Below, one piece after another: positions 47,819 through 55,482 of a DNA stretch of 58,348 nt. The stretch comes from a virus. The notes under the pieces are model-generated. The model saw nothing but the letters and a program-made list of their open reading frames with translations, did not search any database and had not been told where the DNA came from. Both the position numbers and the translations under genes were made by a program. Every line of letters begins with the position of its first letter. Within the stretch, counting starts at the first letter, position 1. Where the stretch lies: positions 1-58,348 of the IMG/VR virus record IMGVR_UViG_3300047554_000702; one strand, 5' to 3'.

Positions 47819-49337
47819 CCGTGTCTGCGCCATCACTCGGCACATCTTCGAGCAGACGCTCACGCTCACGCTCAATGGTGAAATTGCTCGACAGGACGCC
47901 TCGACGCAGCAATTCCTCGCAATACGTCTCATGGCTGATGTCGCGCCGCTCACGAGCCTTGTCCAGAGCGTCCAAGTCTTCGCCTTCCATCCAGTCGTCG
48001 AACTCGGCGAACACATGAACTGTCGGGTCGTAATCGACAGCCATCCACTTCGCGGTCAGCAGCAAAGCGTTCTCAAGCGTGTTGGACAGCATGAGAGCCC
48101 ATGCCTTGACCGCGCTCTTGGCCTTGCCAGCTGCGACCGCTGCCGTGATGACGGTGATGTTGCTGCTCGACGCGGTGAGCGGCTGACGACCGAGTTCGCG
48201 CAACCGTCGCTCCGTCGATTCGATCCGCGCCTCAAGGAACTTCAGGCTCTCAGCGTTCGGCTCAACGTAGCCCCAACTACCAGCTGGCCCACCGTCAGGG
48301 CGCGGCGGTGACCAAAGCACCCGGTTCGGGCCGACCGCGACCTTTGTCTCAGGTTTGCCGTCGCGGCCCTGCGGAGGCATGATGCCGTTCGCGGCCAGCA
48401 TGGGGTAGGCGGTCAAGTTGCAGGCGTATTCGAGCCCGCTTTCCTGCTTGAACATCTGGATCTGCAACTCGACAGCCGCGCGCATCGGCGGGTCGAACCG
48501 CCACTGACGACCCTCGCGCCGCCCTGTGTAGAACGACACGAGGGGGATTTCACCGATCGAAATGTTGCCGCTGTCCACCTGCACGTATTCGCGCTCTTTG
48601 GTGTTCTTTTGCCAGAGCCGCCATTCGACCACAGTAACCAGATTGCCGCGCTCGTCGAACGAATCGAACCGCTCGATCTCGCGAATGTGATCCGGTTCAC
48701 CTGGTTCGAGGATTTTGGCATAGGTCAGCACTTCGTCGCTGCCGACCATCTTGGAGCGGACGGCAAGCATGTTCCGACCGAGAATGTGCGTCCAATAAGG
48801 GCGCAGACCCATGGTTCGCGCCTGCTCCATGGTGACGGGTGTTTCCGGCCCCTTGGCGTAGTCAACCATGATCCAATCGATGGCATGGTTGATGCCGTTG
48901 AAAAACGTCTGCGACGCAAAAACCGTCAGATTGTTGCCTGAGCCGTCCACGTTGTACACGAAATCCTTGATCGGGTCCGGGACGGGTGGTGCGTCAGCGT
49001 TCTCATCTGAAACCAGCATCACAGGCTGCTCGAACGGCTTACCAGCCAAGGATTCGGCGATGTCGCGATACACGTTCGTCATAACTGCGGACTGGCAGCG
49101 GAATTTGTAGTCCTCGTCTTCCTCACTGCGGAAGCGCGGCAGAAAGTCGCTGGCACGCAGCTTCATGCCCTCAATGCCATCGAGCACCGCGTCCACGTTG
49201 TCCCAATAGGTCAGCATGTAGGCGCTGTCCGGGTCGCGCTTCTCCATCACGTCGATCGCGACCCCCGCGCGCTCCGTGGGCGGCTGAGAGGCGTAGGCGA
49301 TGGCCGTCAAGCTGACGAGACTGGTGCGCTGGGTCAT
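47811..49337 (-). CDS. Portal protein, DUF4055 family
   Basis: 508 aa. KRDPDSAYMLTYWDNVDAVLDGIEGMK near the start, YWTHILGRNMLAVRSKMV, FDSFDERGNLVTVVEWRLW, IPLVSFYTGRREG and the helical end SSNITVITAAVAAGKAKSAVKAWALMLSNTLENAL match DUF4055 phage portals. It forms the dodecameric DNA entry ring. A 38-bp gap separates it from the homing endonuclease gene upstream. Confidence 0.9.
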   Translation of the reverse strand: MTQRTSLVSLTAIAYASQPPTERAGVAIDVMEKRDPDSAYMLTYWDNVDAVLDGIEGMKLRASDFLPRFRSEEDEDYKFRCQSAVMTNVYRDIAESLAGKPFEQPVMLVSDENADAPPVPDPIKDFVYNVDGSGNNLTVFASQTFFNGINHAIDWIMVDYAKGPETPVTMEQARTMGLRPYWTHILGRNMLAVRSKMVGSDEVLTYAKILEPGEPDHIREIERFDSFDERGNLVTVVEWRLWQKNTKEREYVQVDSGNISIGEIPLVSFYTGRREGRQWRFDPPMRAAVELQIQMFKQESGLEYACNLTAYPMLAANGIMPPQGRDGKPETKVAVGPNRVLWSPPRPDGGPAGSWGYVEPNAESLKFLEARIESTERRLRELGRQPLTASSSNITVITAAVAAGKAKSAVKAWALMLSNTLENALLLTAKWMAVDYDPTVHVFAEFDDWMEGEDLDALDKARERRDISHETYCEELLRRGVLSSNFTIERERERLLEDVPSDGADTVD

Positions 49338-49375
49338 TGCACCGGTTTATCAGGCTGCACGGGGTGTTGCAAGTA

Positions 49376-50083
49376 TCACCCCCAAGCGATCCAATTAATC
49401 CGTTCCAGTGCTTCTAGCGCTAAATCTCTGCCTGCGTGTCGCTGACGGATTCGCTCTGCGTGTGTCGCTCGCCTCTCCGGCGTCCAAGAAGCGCGCATAG
49501 ACTCAATTCGTGTGCGTCGGTGATCTTGATCTCTCCATATCTTTTGATTGATGTGCGAAACTTGATCACGCTCACCGTTTGCCCACTGTTTTCGCATTGC
49601 CTGACTTCGCTTCTTGCGCTCTTCAGCGGTCCAGACAATGTTGTTGGTGCCCTTTTTACCCGCACTTATCGCAGCCGCGTGAGCTTCAGACTTAGGTCGG
49701 CGCATCTTAAATCTTGTTTTATCACTGACTTTTCTACCGATCAAAGCGTCGGAAATCTTCTTTTTGGTGTGTTCCGACAGAGGGTTTCCGGTGTTTTCTG
49801 CGGTAAGTCTGCTGTTAAGTAGAATATCACCGTTGATGATTGTTTGGTCTATCCACCATTGTTCTCGTTGCATCAACTCAGAAGCACCGCAGTATTCTAC
49901 GACTGTGAAAATCATTTTATCGCCGTACTTTCGCCACGCCCTGTTCAATGCTTCACAGTGATGCCGCCCGTGCCGCATATCACTAAAGTGCCGGACTTTC
50001 CGGCGATTCAAACGAATCGAAGAGCCCACGTATACCGAACCACTCGGTGCAGTAATGAAATATATCCCTGAATTAGCCGCCAT
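49376..50083 (-). CDS. GIY-YIG homing endonuclease with NUMOD-type modules
   Basis: 235 aa. Catalytic domain at residues 5-90: GIYFITAPSGSVYVGSS, the RLNRRKVRHF helix with Arg, and EQWWIDQT with the Glu. The C-terminal part contains GNPLSEHTKKKISDALIGRK and further charged NUMOD3-like repeats (SEAHAAAISAGKKG, RSQAMRKQWANG), as in T4 Seg enzymes. It overlaps the large terminase 3' end by 11 bp and interrupts the usual terminase-portal junction. A mobile intruder in the late operon. Confidence 0.92.
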   Translation of the reverse strand: MAANSGIYFITAPSGSVYVGSSIRLNRRKVRHFSDMRHGRHHCEALNRAWRKYGDKMIFTVVEYCGASELMQREQWWIDQTIINGDILLNSRLTAENTGNPLSEHTKKKISDALIGRKVSDKTRFKMRRPKSEAHAAAISAGKKGTNNIVWTAEERKKRSQAMRKQWANGERDQVSHINQKIWRDQDHRRTRIESMRASWTPERRATHAERIRQRHAGRDLALEALERINWIAWG

Positions 50084-51782
50084 ACGACCCGATCATAACC
50101 TCGCTGCCCTGTCGCGGTGCAGGGAAGTAGCACTGTACAACAGCATCCGCAATATTAGGGCTGCGAGCACCATTGGGTTTTTTATCCACGAGCATGCGAA
50201 GTGACGACGCGCTGCGAATACTGGTTGGCTGGGCCAACTCTTTCATCACTTGGTGTAGCGCCGGGATGTCACTGGCGATGCTTATCAACTCGTGACCCTC
50301 GTACAACTCACCCTGCGTCCGAGCACGCCACGTCTTGTAGAACCGGTTGCGGACGGACCACCACGCCTGCGCCTTGAAGTTGTGATAGAAATCGCGATTG
50401 AGAGGGCTGTTGTCGTCGCCCGGAATGACGCGCTCGAACTGCCGCTGCACCGCGCCGCCCGCGTTCCACGGAGTTAGCACGAACTCGTCGAAATCCACGG
50501 CACCCGACTCAACCAGCCGGTTGTACTCACTCTTGACCGCCGACCCGACACCGATGCTGTCGTACTGGATCTCGATGCCGCGCAGGTTGCGGTCGCGCAG
50601 ATCGCCGAGCATGTTCCGACACGCGACGCCTGGATCGCGCTCGCCCCAATCACGTGCATGGCGTAGGACGTAACCCTGCCGGATCGCTATGGCGTTCTTG
50701 TCCATACCTTCGTCGGCAACGTCGAGCCCCGCCATCCACTGCGTGCTGTCGGCGATTGCGGCCAGCGCCGGGATGTAAAGGTGCGCGTCAATGGCAGCAG
50801 TGATCCACTCGTAGGAGATGATCGTGTTCTCGACAGCGGCTGAATAGTTGCGATCGACTTCCTGTGCGAAGACGTGCTGCATCCCTTCACGCTCAGCCTT
50901 TGCCTTGCGCTGATCGTACCACTCCTGTGTCTTCTCAGGATGGTCACGCCAATCCATGATGAAGACGCGCGGTGTGCCTTTGGGGATCGAGACACCCGGT
51001 TGCCATATCTCACCCGACTCACGCCGACGATGGAACACATTGCCGAGCCCGTTCACGCTCGAAATATCGACTTGGACGTTGGTGTTGTCACCAAGTGCAG
51101 CTTCGATCAGTTCGGGTCGTTCGTAGTGCGCCGCTTCGTCCTTGAAGTAGATCGCCTTACGACCACCGCGACCGATGTTGTCACCGCTTTCACCTGCAAT
51201 GATTGCACCGTTCTCGGTGTTGATGATCTTCATCAGCGCAGTGTTCCAGAGAGGTCGGAACTCCGGTGGCAAGCGTCGAATTATCTGTCGCATCTTCTCG
51301 AAGATACTGTCGGCATCACCTAGCTTGTCCACCAAGTCCTGCTTGCGTGAACCCCAACCGATTGCGTCCTGTGAGATGTATCGCAGTCGCCAGACGCAGT
51401 AAGCACAGGCGAGCCACGTGGCACCCATGTCGCGCGCCTTCTCGATCAGACCGCTTTCATCCGTTTTGCGCAAATCCTCGAAGAAGTCGATCAGTGCCGC
51501 TTGCCGTGCGAAGAACACGAACGGCATCCACTTGTTCGTCTGTTTGCGGGGGTTGTAGGTGTCGCACCAGTCCTGTATGAACTGCGCAGGCCGTGTCGCA
51601 TAGTATGTGTGAGCCTCGCGCAGCAGTGTGCGATCTGATCGCAGTGATGTGAGTGTTTGCATCCGCCAAGCGTAGACTCGTCGATAATCAGGGGGCCATT
51701 GGTCGTGTGTCAGCGCGCGAGGACGCCAAGGTTTGACGACTTGCTCGGTTTGTGCGTTCGGTGGATTGAACAGGTCGATCAC
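50073..51782 (-). CDS. terL: Terminase large subunit
   Basis: 569 aa from GTG 51782. ATPase: EKARDMGATW at 114-123 (a Walker A variant, as in many terminases) and IYFKDEAAH at 211-219 (Walker B with the catalytic Glu). Nuclease: GLDVADEGMDKN at 352-363, with further acidic residues later, including NIADAVVQC near the C-terminus. It packages DNA together with the small subunit and portal. Confidence 0.93.
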   Translation of the reverse strand: MIDLFNPPNAQTEQVVKPWRPRALTHDQWPPDYRRVYAWRMQTLTSLRSDRTLLREAHTYYATRPAQFIQDWCDTYNPRKQTNKWMPFVFFARQAALIDFFEDLRKTDESGLIEKARDMGATWLACAYCVWRLRYISQDAIGWGSRKQDLVDKLGDADSIFEKMRQIIRRLPPEFRPLWNTALMKIINTENGAIIAGESGDNIGRGGRKAIYFKDEAAHYERPELIEAALGDNTNVQVDISSVNGLGNVFHRRRESGEIWQPGVSIPKGTPRVFIMDWRDHPEKTQEWYDQRKAKAEREGMQHVFAQEVDRNYSAAVENTIISYEWITAAIDAHLYIPALAAIADSTQWMAGLDVADEGMDKNAIAIRQGYVLRHARDWGERDPGVACRNMLGDLRDRNLRGIEIQYDSIGVGSAVKSEYNRLVESGAVDFDEFVLTPWNAGGAVQRQFERVIPGDDNSPLNRDFYHNFKAQAWWSVRNRFYKTWRARTQGELYEGHELISIASDIPALHQVMKELAQPTSIRSASSLRMLVDKKPNGARSPNIADAVVQCYFPAPRQGSEVMIGSYGG

Positions 51783-52198
51783 GGTCGCACCAGAAAATCC
51801 ACCCCGCCACCGCTGTAAATGTCGCGCTGAGACGCAATGTGAACCGCATCAACAGGTGATGCACCGGCCAGCATGGCACCGTATGCAACCGCACCCCCTG
51901 ATCCAAGTGCGGCAGGTGTCTCGTGCTCGAAGAACCGACCTGTGTCGTTGTAGCAGAACACTTTGCCGTCGGTGGTGAGAACCAATGCTTCGCTTTTCTC
52001 CCACATTTGCAGTGGTTCCGAGCGATCGGAATTATACCACGCTAGGAACGCTCCGAGGTCGAACGCGCTGCCAGCGACACCAATGATGTCACCGTTGGTC
52101 GCCCTTGCAATCTTGCGCGTGTTGCAGTGGATCAGTCCATCACCTGTAACACGTCGATCTGCGGCCATCGTCCGACCGTCTGTCACCACCGTACTCAT
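51779..52198 (-). CDS. Ntn-hydrolase (proteasome beta/HslV-like) protein
   Basis: 139 aa. STVVTDGRTMAADRRVTG at the N-terminus resembles the Thr/Ser-nucleophile start of HslV-like hydrolases. GDIIGVAGSAFDLGAFLAWY and ALGSGGAVAYGAMLAGASPVDAVHIASQRD are the conserved Gly-rich core and helix of the family. The nucleophile would be Ser2 or Thr3 depending on N-terminal trimming. It is encoded between small and large terminase with 4-bp overlaps on both sides. Role unknown; protein processing during head assembly is conceivable. Confidence 0.82.
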   Translation of the reverse strand: MSTVVTDGRTMAADRRVTGDGLIHCNTRKIARATNGDIIGVAGSAFDLGAFLAWYNSDRSEPLQMWEKSEALVLTTDGKVFCYNDTGRFFEHETPAALGSGGAVAYGAMLAGASPVDAVHIASQRDIYSGGGVDFLVRP

Positions 52199-52827
52199 TC
52201 ATCGTCTCCGATAAGTCGGGCATATGCTTCACCTGCTTCAGTTGCGCTGACGCTTTCGGTGATGAGGGGCATTTCCTGTGCTGCACGTTCGGCGCGGCGG
52301 GACGTGCTGTCGCCCGTGTCGAGCCCCATGTATGCGGCCCACATCTTGAGTGCGGCGATTTTGTCGTGCGCCTGGATGCGGATCTTGACACGCTCACCAC
52401 CGCGTCCCTCGACATAATCCACGTCGATTTGCTTGATTGCACCGGATTTGCCGTCGCTTTGCAGCCGCACCATGTCGATGCTGGGTCGTCCGAAGTCGTC
52501 AATCGTCATGTAGTCGGTGATGTCGAACGTGCCGATCCCGACAATTTCGCTCAGATACGACTGCGGATTGACCTCGTCTGCATCGGCACGCTGCAGCACG
52601 CGCTCGGCAATTGCGGCCTGTACAAGCGGTCGATCGAGCCAGCCGTGATGATCGTTCCGGCGCACACTGTCGGGCAGTGCATGACTGAGCATCAAACGAA
52701 TCGACTGATTCGCCTGTCGCGCTGCCTCTGCCAGTCCATCAACCAGCCGATCGACAAACCGTCGTTCCGCTGCTGAAATTTGACCGTAGGCAGATCGGAA
52801 CATTGTCATAGGTGCTACCGCGTTCAT
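52195..52827 (-). CDS. terS: Terminase small subunit
   Basis: 210 aa. Starts NAVAPMTMFRSAYGQISAAERRFVDRLVDGL, includes a helical DNA-binding part (RPLVQAAIAERVLQRA), then the conserved YLSEIVGIGTFDITDYM and IRIQAHDKIAALKMWAAYMGL typical of Terminase_2/small terminase proteins. An alternative start is the internal ATG at 52809. The promoter at 52836-52863 would make the mRNA almost leaderless. Confidence 0.85.
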   Translation of the reverse strand: MNAVAPMTMFRSAYGQISAAERRFVDRLVDGLAEAARQANQSIRLMLSHALPDSVRRNDHHGWLDRPLVQAAIAERVLQRADADEVNPQSYLSEIVGIGTFDITDYMTIDDFGRPSIDMVRLQSDGKSGAIKQIDVDYVEGRGGERVKIRIQAHDKIAALKMWAAYMGLDTGDSTSRRAERAAQEMPLITESVSATEAGEAYARLIGDDE

Positions 52828-52835
52828 TGTGCGGC

Positions 52836-52863
52836 ATTATGACGATCATGGGTTGGGGGTCAA
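52836..52863 (-). promoter_or_regulatory. Late promoter upstream of terminase genes
   Basis: TTGACC at 52863-52858, 16 bp, CATAAT at 52841-52836; the best -10 match in the window. The start of transcription should be near 52829, two bases before the ATG at 52827, so initiation may be leaderless or use the ATG at 52809. Confidence 0.65.
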
Positions 52864-53226
52864 GGTATACCGCGCACCGGCCTGACGACCTTTGCCTTCA
52901 TTGGTGTTGCGGACGGCGTATCCCAGCTTGCGCAGCGCCTGTACGTCGCTGACCACTGTGTGCCAAGGCCACGGTGGTCCTGCGCCTTCGCGGACTGTGC
53001 CAGAGCGCAGCATATCGAGCAACACGGCACGTCGCGCTGTAGCCGGTGGGATCGAAGCGGGCCGGGGTGGGATATACGGTTGCTTGACTGGTCCGTGCCT
53101 GACGGGTGGGTCGGACGGCAGGGGTATGTCGGTCGTTGCGCTCAGGATCTCACGCAGCAGCCGGTGCGCCCCGATGCTGTAGGGCAGGGACAGGGCGTGG
53201 GTCACTGTGTCGCGGTTGGGGGTCAT
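52846..53226 (-). CDS. Winged-helix-like regulatory protein candidate
   Basis: 126 aa. A Pro-rich middle (PLPSDPPVRHGPVKQPYIPPRPASIPPA) is followed by a probable wHTH: ARRAVLLDMLRSGTVREGAG...HTVVSDVQALRKLGYAVRNTN with a basic wing end. Last gene of the regulatory operon before the terminase promoter, which overlaps its 3' end. Might control late transcription; inference only. Confidence 0.55.
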   Translation of the reverse strand: MTPNRDTVTHALSLPYSIGAHRLLREILSATTDIPLPSDPPVRHGPVKQPYIPPRPASIPPATARRAVLLDMLRSGTVREGAGPPWPWHTVVSDVQALRKLGYAVRNTNEGKGRQAGARYTLTPNP

Positions 53227-53852
53227 CCCACTGCATCCTTTATCATCTTATACCCCTTGTCTGGTGGGTGCCTTTGCAGCAAGTTAATCACTGTGCTGTG
53301 ATCCTTGCGCCCGATCAGACGTGCAACTGTGCCGAGCGCAACACCGCGCTCTCGCAAAACACGTGCGACAGCTGCGCGCGCCCGAACCGCAGGAGCGTAG
53401 CGGGTCACTCCGAACACCATGCGCGGTGTGACGCGGTAATGTGGTGCAACGAGCCGCACCATCTCTCGCGCACCCATGTAGCCATCCGGTACATAATCCG
53501 GTGCATCTGCTGCGTATTTGTACCCGAACCACTCGTAAGCGCATCGGACGGTTTCCTCACTTAGACACAGGGCTCGTGCGGTTGTCTTGATCGGCGCTCC
53601 GGTCTGCCATGCTGCTTGTAAGTCGGCCTGATGCGGCCAGCGTTGTCTGACCGGGACGGGTGTGGCGCGGCTGGGTGTGTGACCCCGGCGCATTCCGTTC
53701 GGTAGCCGCAAGCGCAGCTTTTCACAGCGCGCAGACACTGCATCGGGTGTGCGATTGCCGAGCCGGTGCGCGATCTCAAGTGCGGACAGACCAAGCGTAC
53801 AACGCATGTGTGTCAATTGCTCGATTTCATCGTCTGTCCATGGTCGGTTCAC
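53223..53852 (-). CDS. DNA-binding protein with DnaA domain IV-like C-terminus
   Basis: 209 aa from GTG 53852. Residues 1-45 are a Myb/SANT-like or homeodomain-like HTH (TDDEIEQLTHMRCTLGLSALEIAHRLGN), then a second HTH (IKTTARALCLSEETVRCAYEWFG). The last 75 residues (VAPHYRVTPRMVFGVTRYAPAVRARAAVARVLRERGVALGTVARLIGRKDHSTVINLLQRH) copy the DnaA domain IV layout, including the RKDHSTV signature that contacts DnaA boxes. It lacks the AAA+ domain, so it could bind origin DnaA boxes or compete with host DnaA. Encoded next to the suspected origin. Confidence 0.82.
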   Translation of the reverse strand: MNRPWTDDEIEQLTHMRCTLGLSALEIAHRLGNRTPDAVSARCEKLRLRLPNGMRRGHTPSRATPVPVRQRWPHQADLQAAWQTGAPIKTTARALCLSEETVRCAYEWFGYKYAADAPDYVPDGYMGAREMVRLVAPHYRVTPRMVFGVTRYAPAVRARAAVARVLRERGVALGTVARLIGRKDHSTVINLLQRHPPDKGYKMIKDAVG

Positions 53853-53926
53853 GTATCGTCTCCGGTCAGCCAATCGCCGATGTGACGCGGTATTCGAGTC
53901 GTAATGGGTTTACCGGTTATCTTCAC
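53849..53926 (-). CDS. 25-residue peptide coupled to the DnaA-like gene
   Basis: 25 aa (VKITGKPITTRIPRHIGDWL then TGDDT) from GTG 53926. Both ends are GTGA overlaps, with the preceding stop and with the DnaA-like GTG start, so it likely serves translational coupling even if the peptide has no role. Confidence 0.5.
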   Translation of the reverse strand: MKITGKPITTRIPRHIGDWLTGDDT

Positions 53927-54264
53927 CGTCCCATCTCCTGTGCCAGATCGGTGATTGCTCGGTACACCCGTGCGTCGTTCATGGTGCGCAGCGGCCAGAG
54001 CCGTCCGACCAGTCGAAGCAACAGTACGCACGCTGCCCTGCGCAACTCACCAATCAGTGTGTCACGTGTGGGTGGTGACCGCAGCATTACCGTGGCTGGC
54101 TGTATCGCTCGCTGCAGAGCCTGTTGCGGTGTGTTATCGACCCAGCAGGTGACACGCTTGTCGCGCTCGTCGAATCCTTCGCACCTCCATGCGTTAGGGA
54201 CGGGTTTACCTGCATCGACCGCTTCGGGGTGCATCTCAATCGTGTATCGAATGGTGCGGGTCAT
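53923..54264 (-). CDS. Hypothetical protein
   Basis: 113 aa. Starts MTRTIRYTIEMHPE, suggesting a short strand pair, then NAWRCEGFDERDKRVTCWVD. The rest is helical with basic residues and Cys. No domain recognised. Coupled to both neighbours. Confidence 0.6.
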   Translation of the reverse strand: MTRTIRYTIEMHPEAVDAGKPVPNAWRCEGFDERDKRVTCWVDNTPQQALQRAIQPATVMLRSPPTRDTLIGELRRAACVLLLRLVGRLWPLRTMNDARVYRAITDLAQEMGR

Positions 54265-54416
54265 GCTTCACCTCTCAGTTTTTCGCCGCGCAGGGCCGAC
54301 TGCACGTCGTTTCGGTGATCCCATGCGCCAGCGAGAACTTCGCGAGCGAACACGATGTGTCCGTCGGCCTTCGCGAGATTTGCTACACGACTGCGCGCCT
54401 GCTCGATTGGTGTCAC
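54261..54416 (-). CDS. Small protein, first gene of the DnaA-like operon
   Basis: 51 aa from GTG 54416 with AGGAG at 54429-54425 (8-bp spacing). Helical and charged (IEQARSRVANLAKADGHIVFAREVLAGAW). Its stop overlaps the next start (ATGA). Function unknown. Confidence 0.6.
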   Translation of the reverse strand: MTPIEQARSRVANLAKADGHIVFAREVLAGAWDHRNDVQSALRGEKLRGEA

Positions 54417-54444
54417 TCTACGATCTCCTGTGTCTGTGAGTCGA

Positions 54445-54472
54445 TCCCTACCACACGGTAAGTTTTATTCAA
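54445..54472 (-). promoter_or_regulatory. Candidate promoter of the DnaA-like operon with CTTACC element
   Basis: TTGAAT at 54472-54467, 16 bp, TAGGGA at 54450-54445, with AAAACTTACC in the spacer (complement of GGTAAGTTTT at 54457-54466). It gives a short leader with AGGAG before GTG 54416. The hexamers are weak; the shared spacer element is the stronger clue. Confidence 0.45.
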
Positions 54473-55120
54473 CCGAAAAATGTGCGGGGTGCCGGTGCGG
54501 ATTTCGAGGGGGTATACCCATTCTGACCAACCGGTTAGTTTTTGATTTTCGGTTCGTGTGGAAAATTTGTGTGGCGGTCATTCGCAACAATATTACGGGG
54601 TGGGGGGGGGGTCCACGCAACAATATTGCGCAAACCGGCCAACTCATTGATTTTGTTAGGGTTTATCGTGTGGCCTGTGGCGCGCCGATAATTATCGCTG
54701 ATCCACGTGCACCGGTCGCGCCAGGTCGAGCATCGTCACAGGTCGAGCGTCGCCGATGATTATCGGCCAAACGTCACGCGATTAACGTCATTGCGCAATC
54801 TTTTCACATTCGGCACGAAAACCGCAATGTAGCGATTGCGCAATAAGTTGCCACAGGAAATGTTGCGATTGCGTTTAATGCTCATTGTGGGGACTGTTTA
54901 ATGTGTAATTGAGAAACAACATTCTAAACGGGGACATAAACGGTTTACTTTGCAATCTGACAATCGCAACTATGACAAACCCACAAGCAACAAACGAACC
55001 ACATGAACCATGGCGACGCAACTTTAGCATAGAATTGCGTTTTCGCACAGAAAACAAAATCCGCAATGTGAAAAGATTGCGCAATCACGTCAGGGCAAAC
55101 CATAATTATCGATATTTCAC
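54473..55120. other. Non-coding repeat-rich control region, origin candidate
   Basis: About 650 bp without a convincing gene between divergent operons. It contains four TTGCGCAA palindromes (54626, 54791, 54836, 55077), three CCGCAATGT...ATTGCGCAAT units (two direct, one inverted), and three related palindromes (CGATAATTATCG at 54686, CCGATGATTATCGG at 54753, CATAATTATCG at 55101). There is also a G10 run (54602-54611) and an AT-rich stretch (about 54860-55060). A replication origin or major regulatory switch fits; the adjacent DnaA-domain protein supports the first. Confidence 0.6.
54789..55086. repeat. Long inverted repeat flanking 250 bp
   Basis: The 25 bp at 54789-54813, reverse complemented, match the 26 bp at 55061-55086 except for one inserted base and the final base. 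The core is AATGTGAAAAGATTGCGCAA. A shorter direct relative lies at 54822-54844. The arms are 247 bp apart and enclose the AT-rich stretch. Confidence 0.85.
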
Positions 55121-55149
55121 TTGATAAACGTCATGATTTAGCGAATAAC
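55121..55149 (+). promoter_or_regulatory. Promoter of the right plus-strand operon
   Basis: TTGATA at 55121-55126, 17 bp, AATAAC at 55144-55149, with one of the ATAATTATCG palindromes just upstream (55101-55111). It leaves a leader of about 30 nt with GGAG before the ATG at 55186. Confidence 0.5.
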
Positions 55150-55185
55150 AGTCCTACGGCGAATCACCGCCCTGGAGCGTAACAC

Positions 55186-55482
55186 ATGGCCCACCTGCTA
55201 GAAGTTAGACCACATGGCGCAAATTCCACTTTGGGCGCGCTTCCCGCAAATTCTTTGCGCGAAGCTGAGAACTTGCATCGCATTTTCGGGGGCTCAATTG
55301 TGAGCCCTTCCACGGGTATCGATTACACACCTTACACCGGCCCACTGTATAATCGTCATGGCCGCGAATATGCCGACGCTATCGCCCGCGCAGCTGATGC
55401 GCGCCGTCCGTTGAGCACGGCCTCAATTGCAGCACAGCAATCCGCTGCTTGGCAGATCCACGGCGCAAGGGCGGCACTGTGA
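55186..55482 (+). CDS. Hypothetical protein, first gene of right operon
   Basis: 98 aa with GGAG 8 bp before the ATG. The C-terminal half (GREYADAIARAADARRPLSTASIAAQQSAAWQIHGARAA) is helical. No domain recognised. Ends in a GTGA overlap with the next gene. Confidence 0.65.
   Translation: MAHLLEVRPHGANSTLGALPANSLREAENLHRIFGGSIVSPSTGIDYTPYTGPLYNRHGREYADAIARAADARRPLSTASIAAQQSAAWQIHGARAAL

Noticed and set aside
54875-55124. Short open frames on both strands in the control region
   Set aside because: No ribosome binding sites, unusual composition, and they run through the iterated sites.
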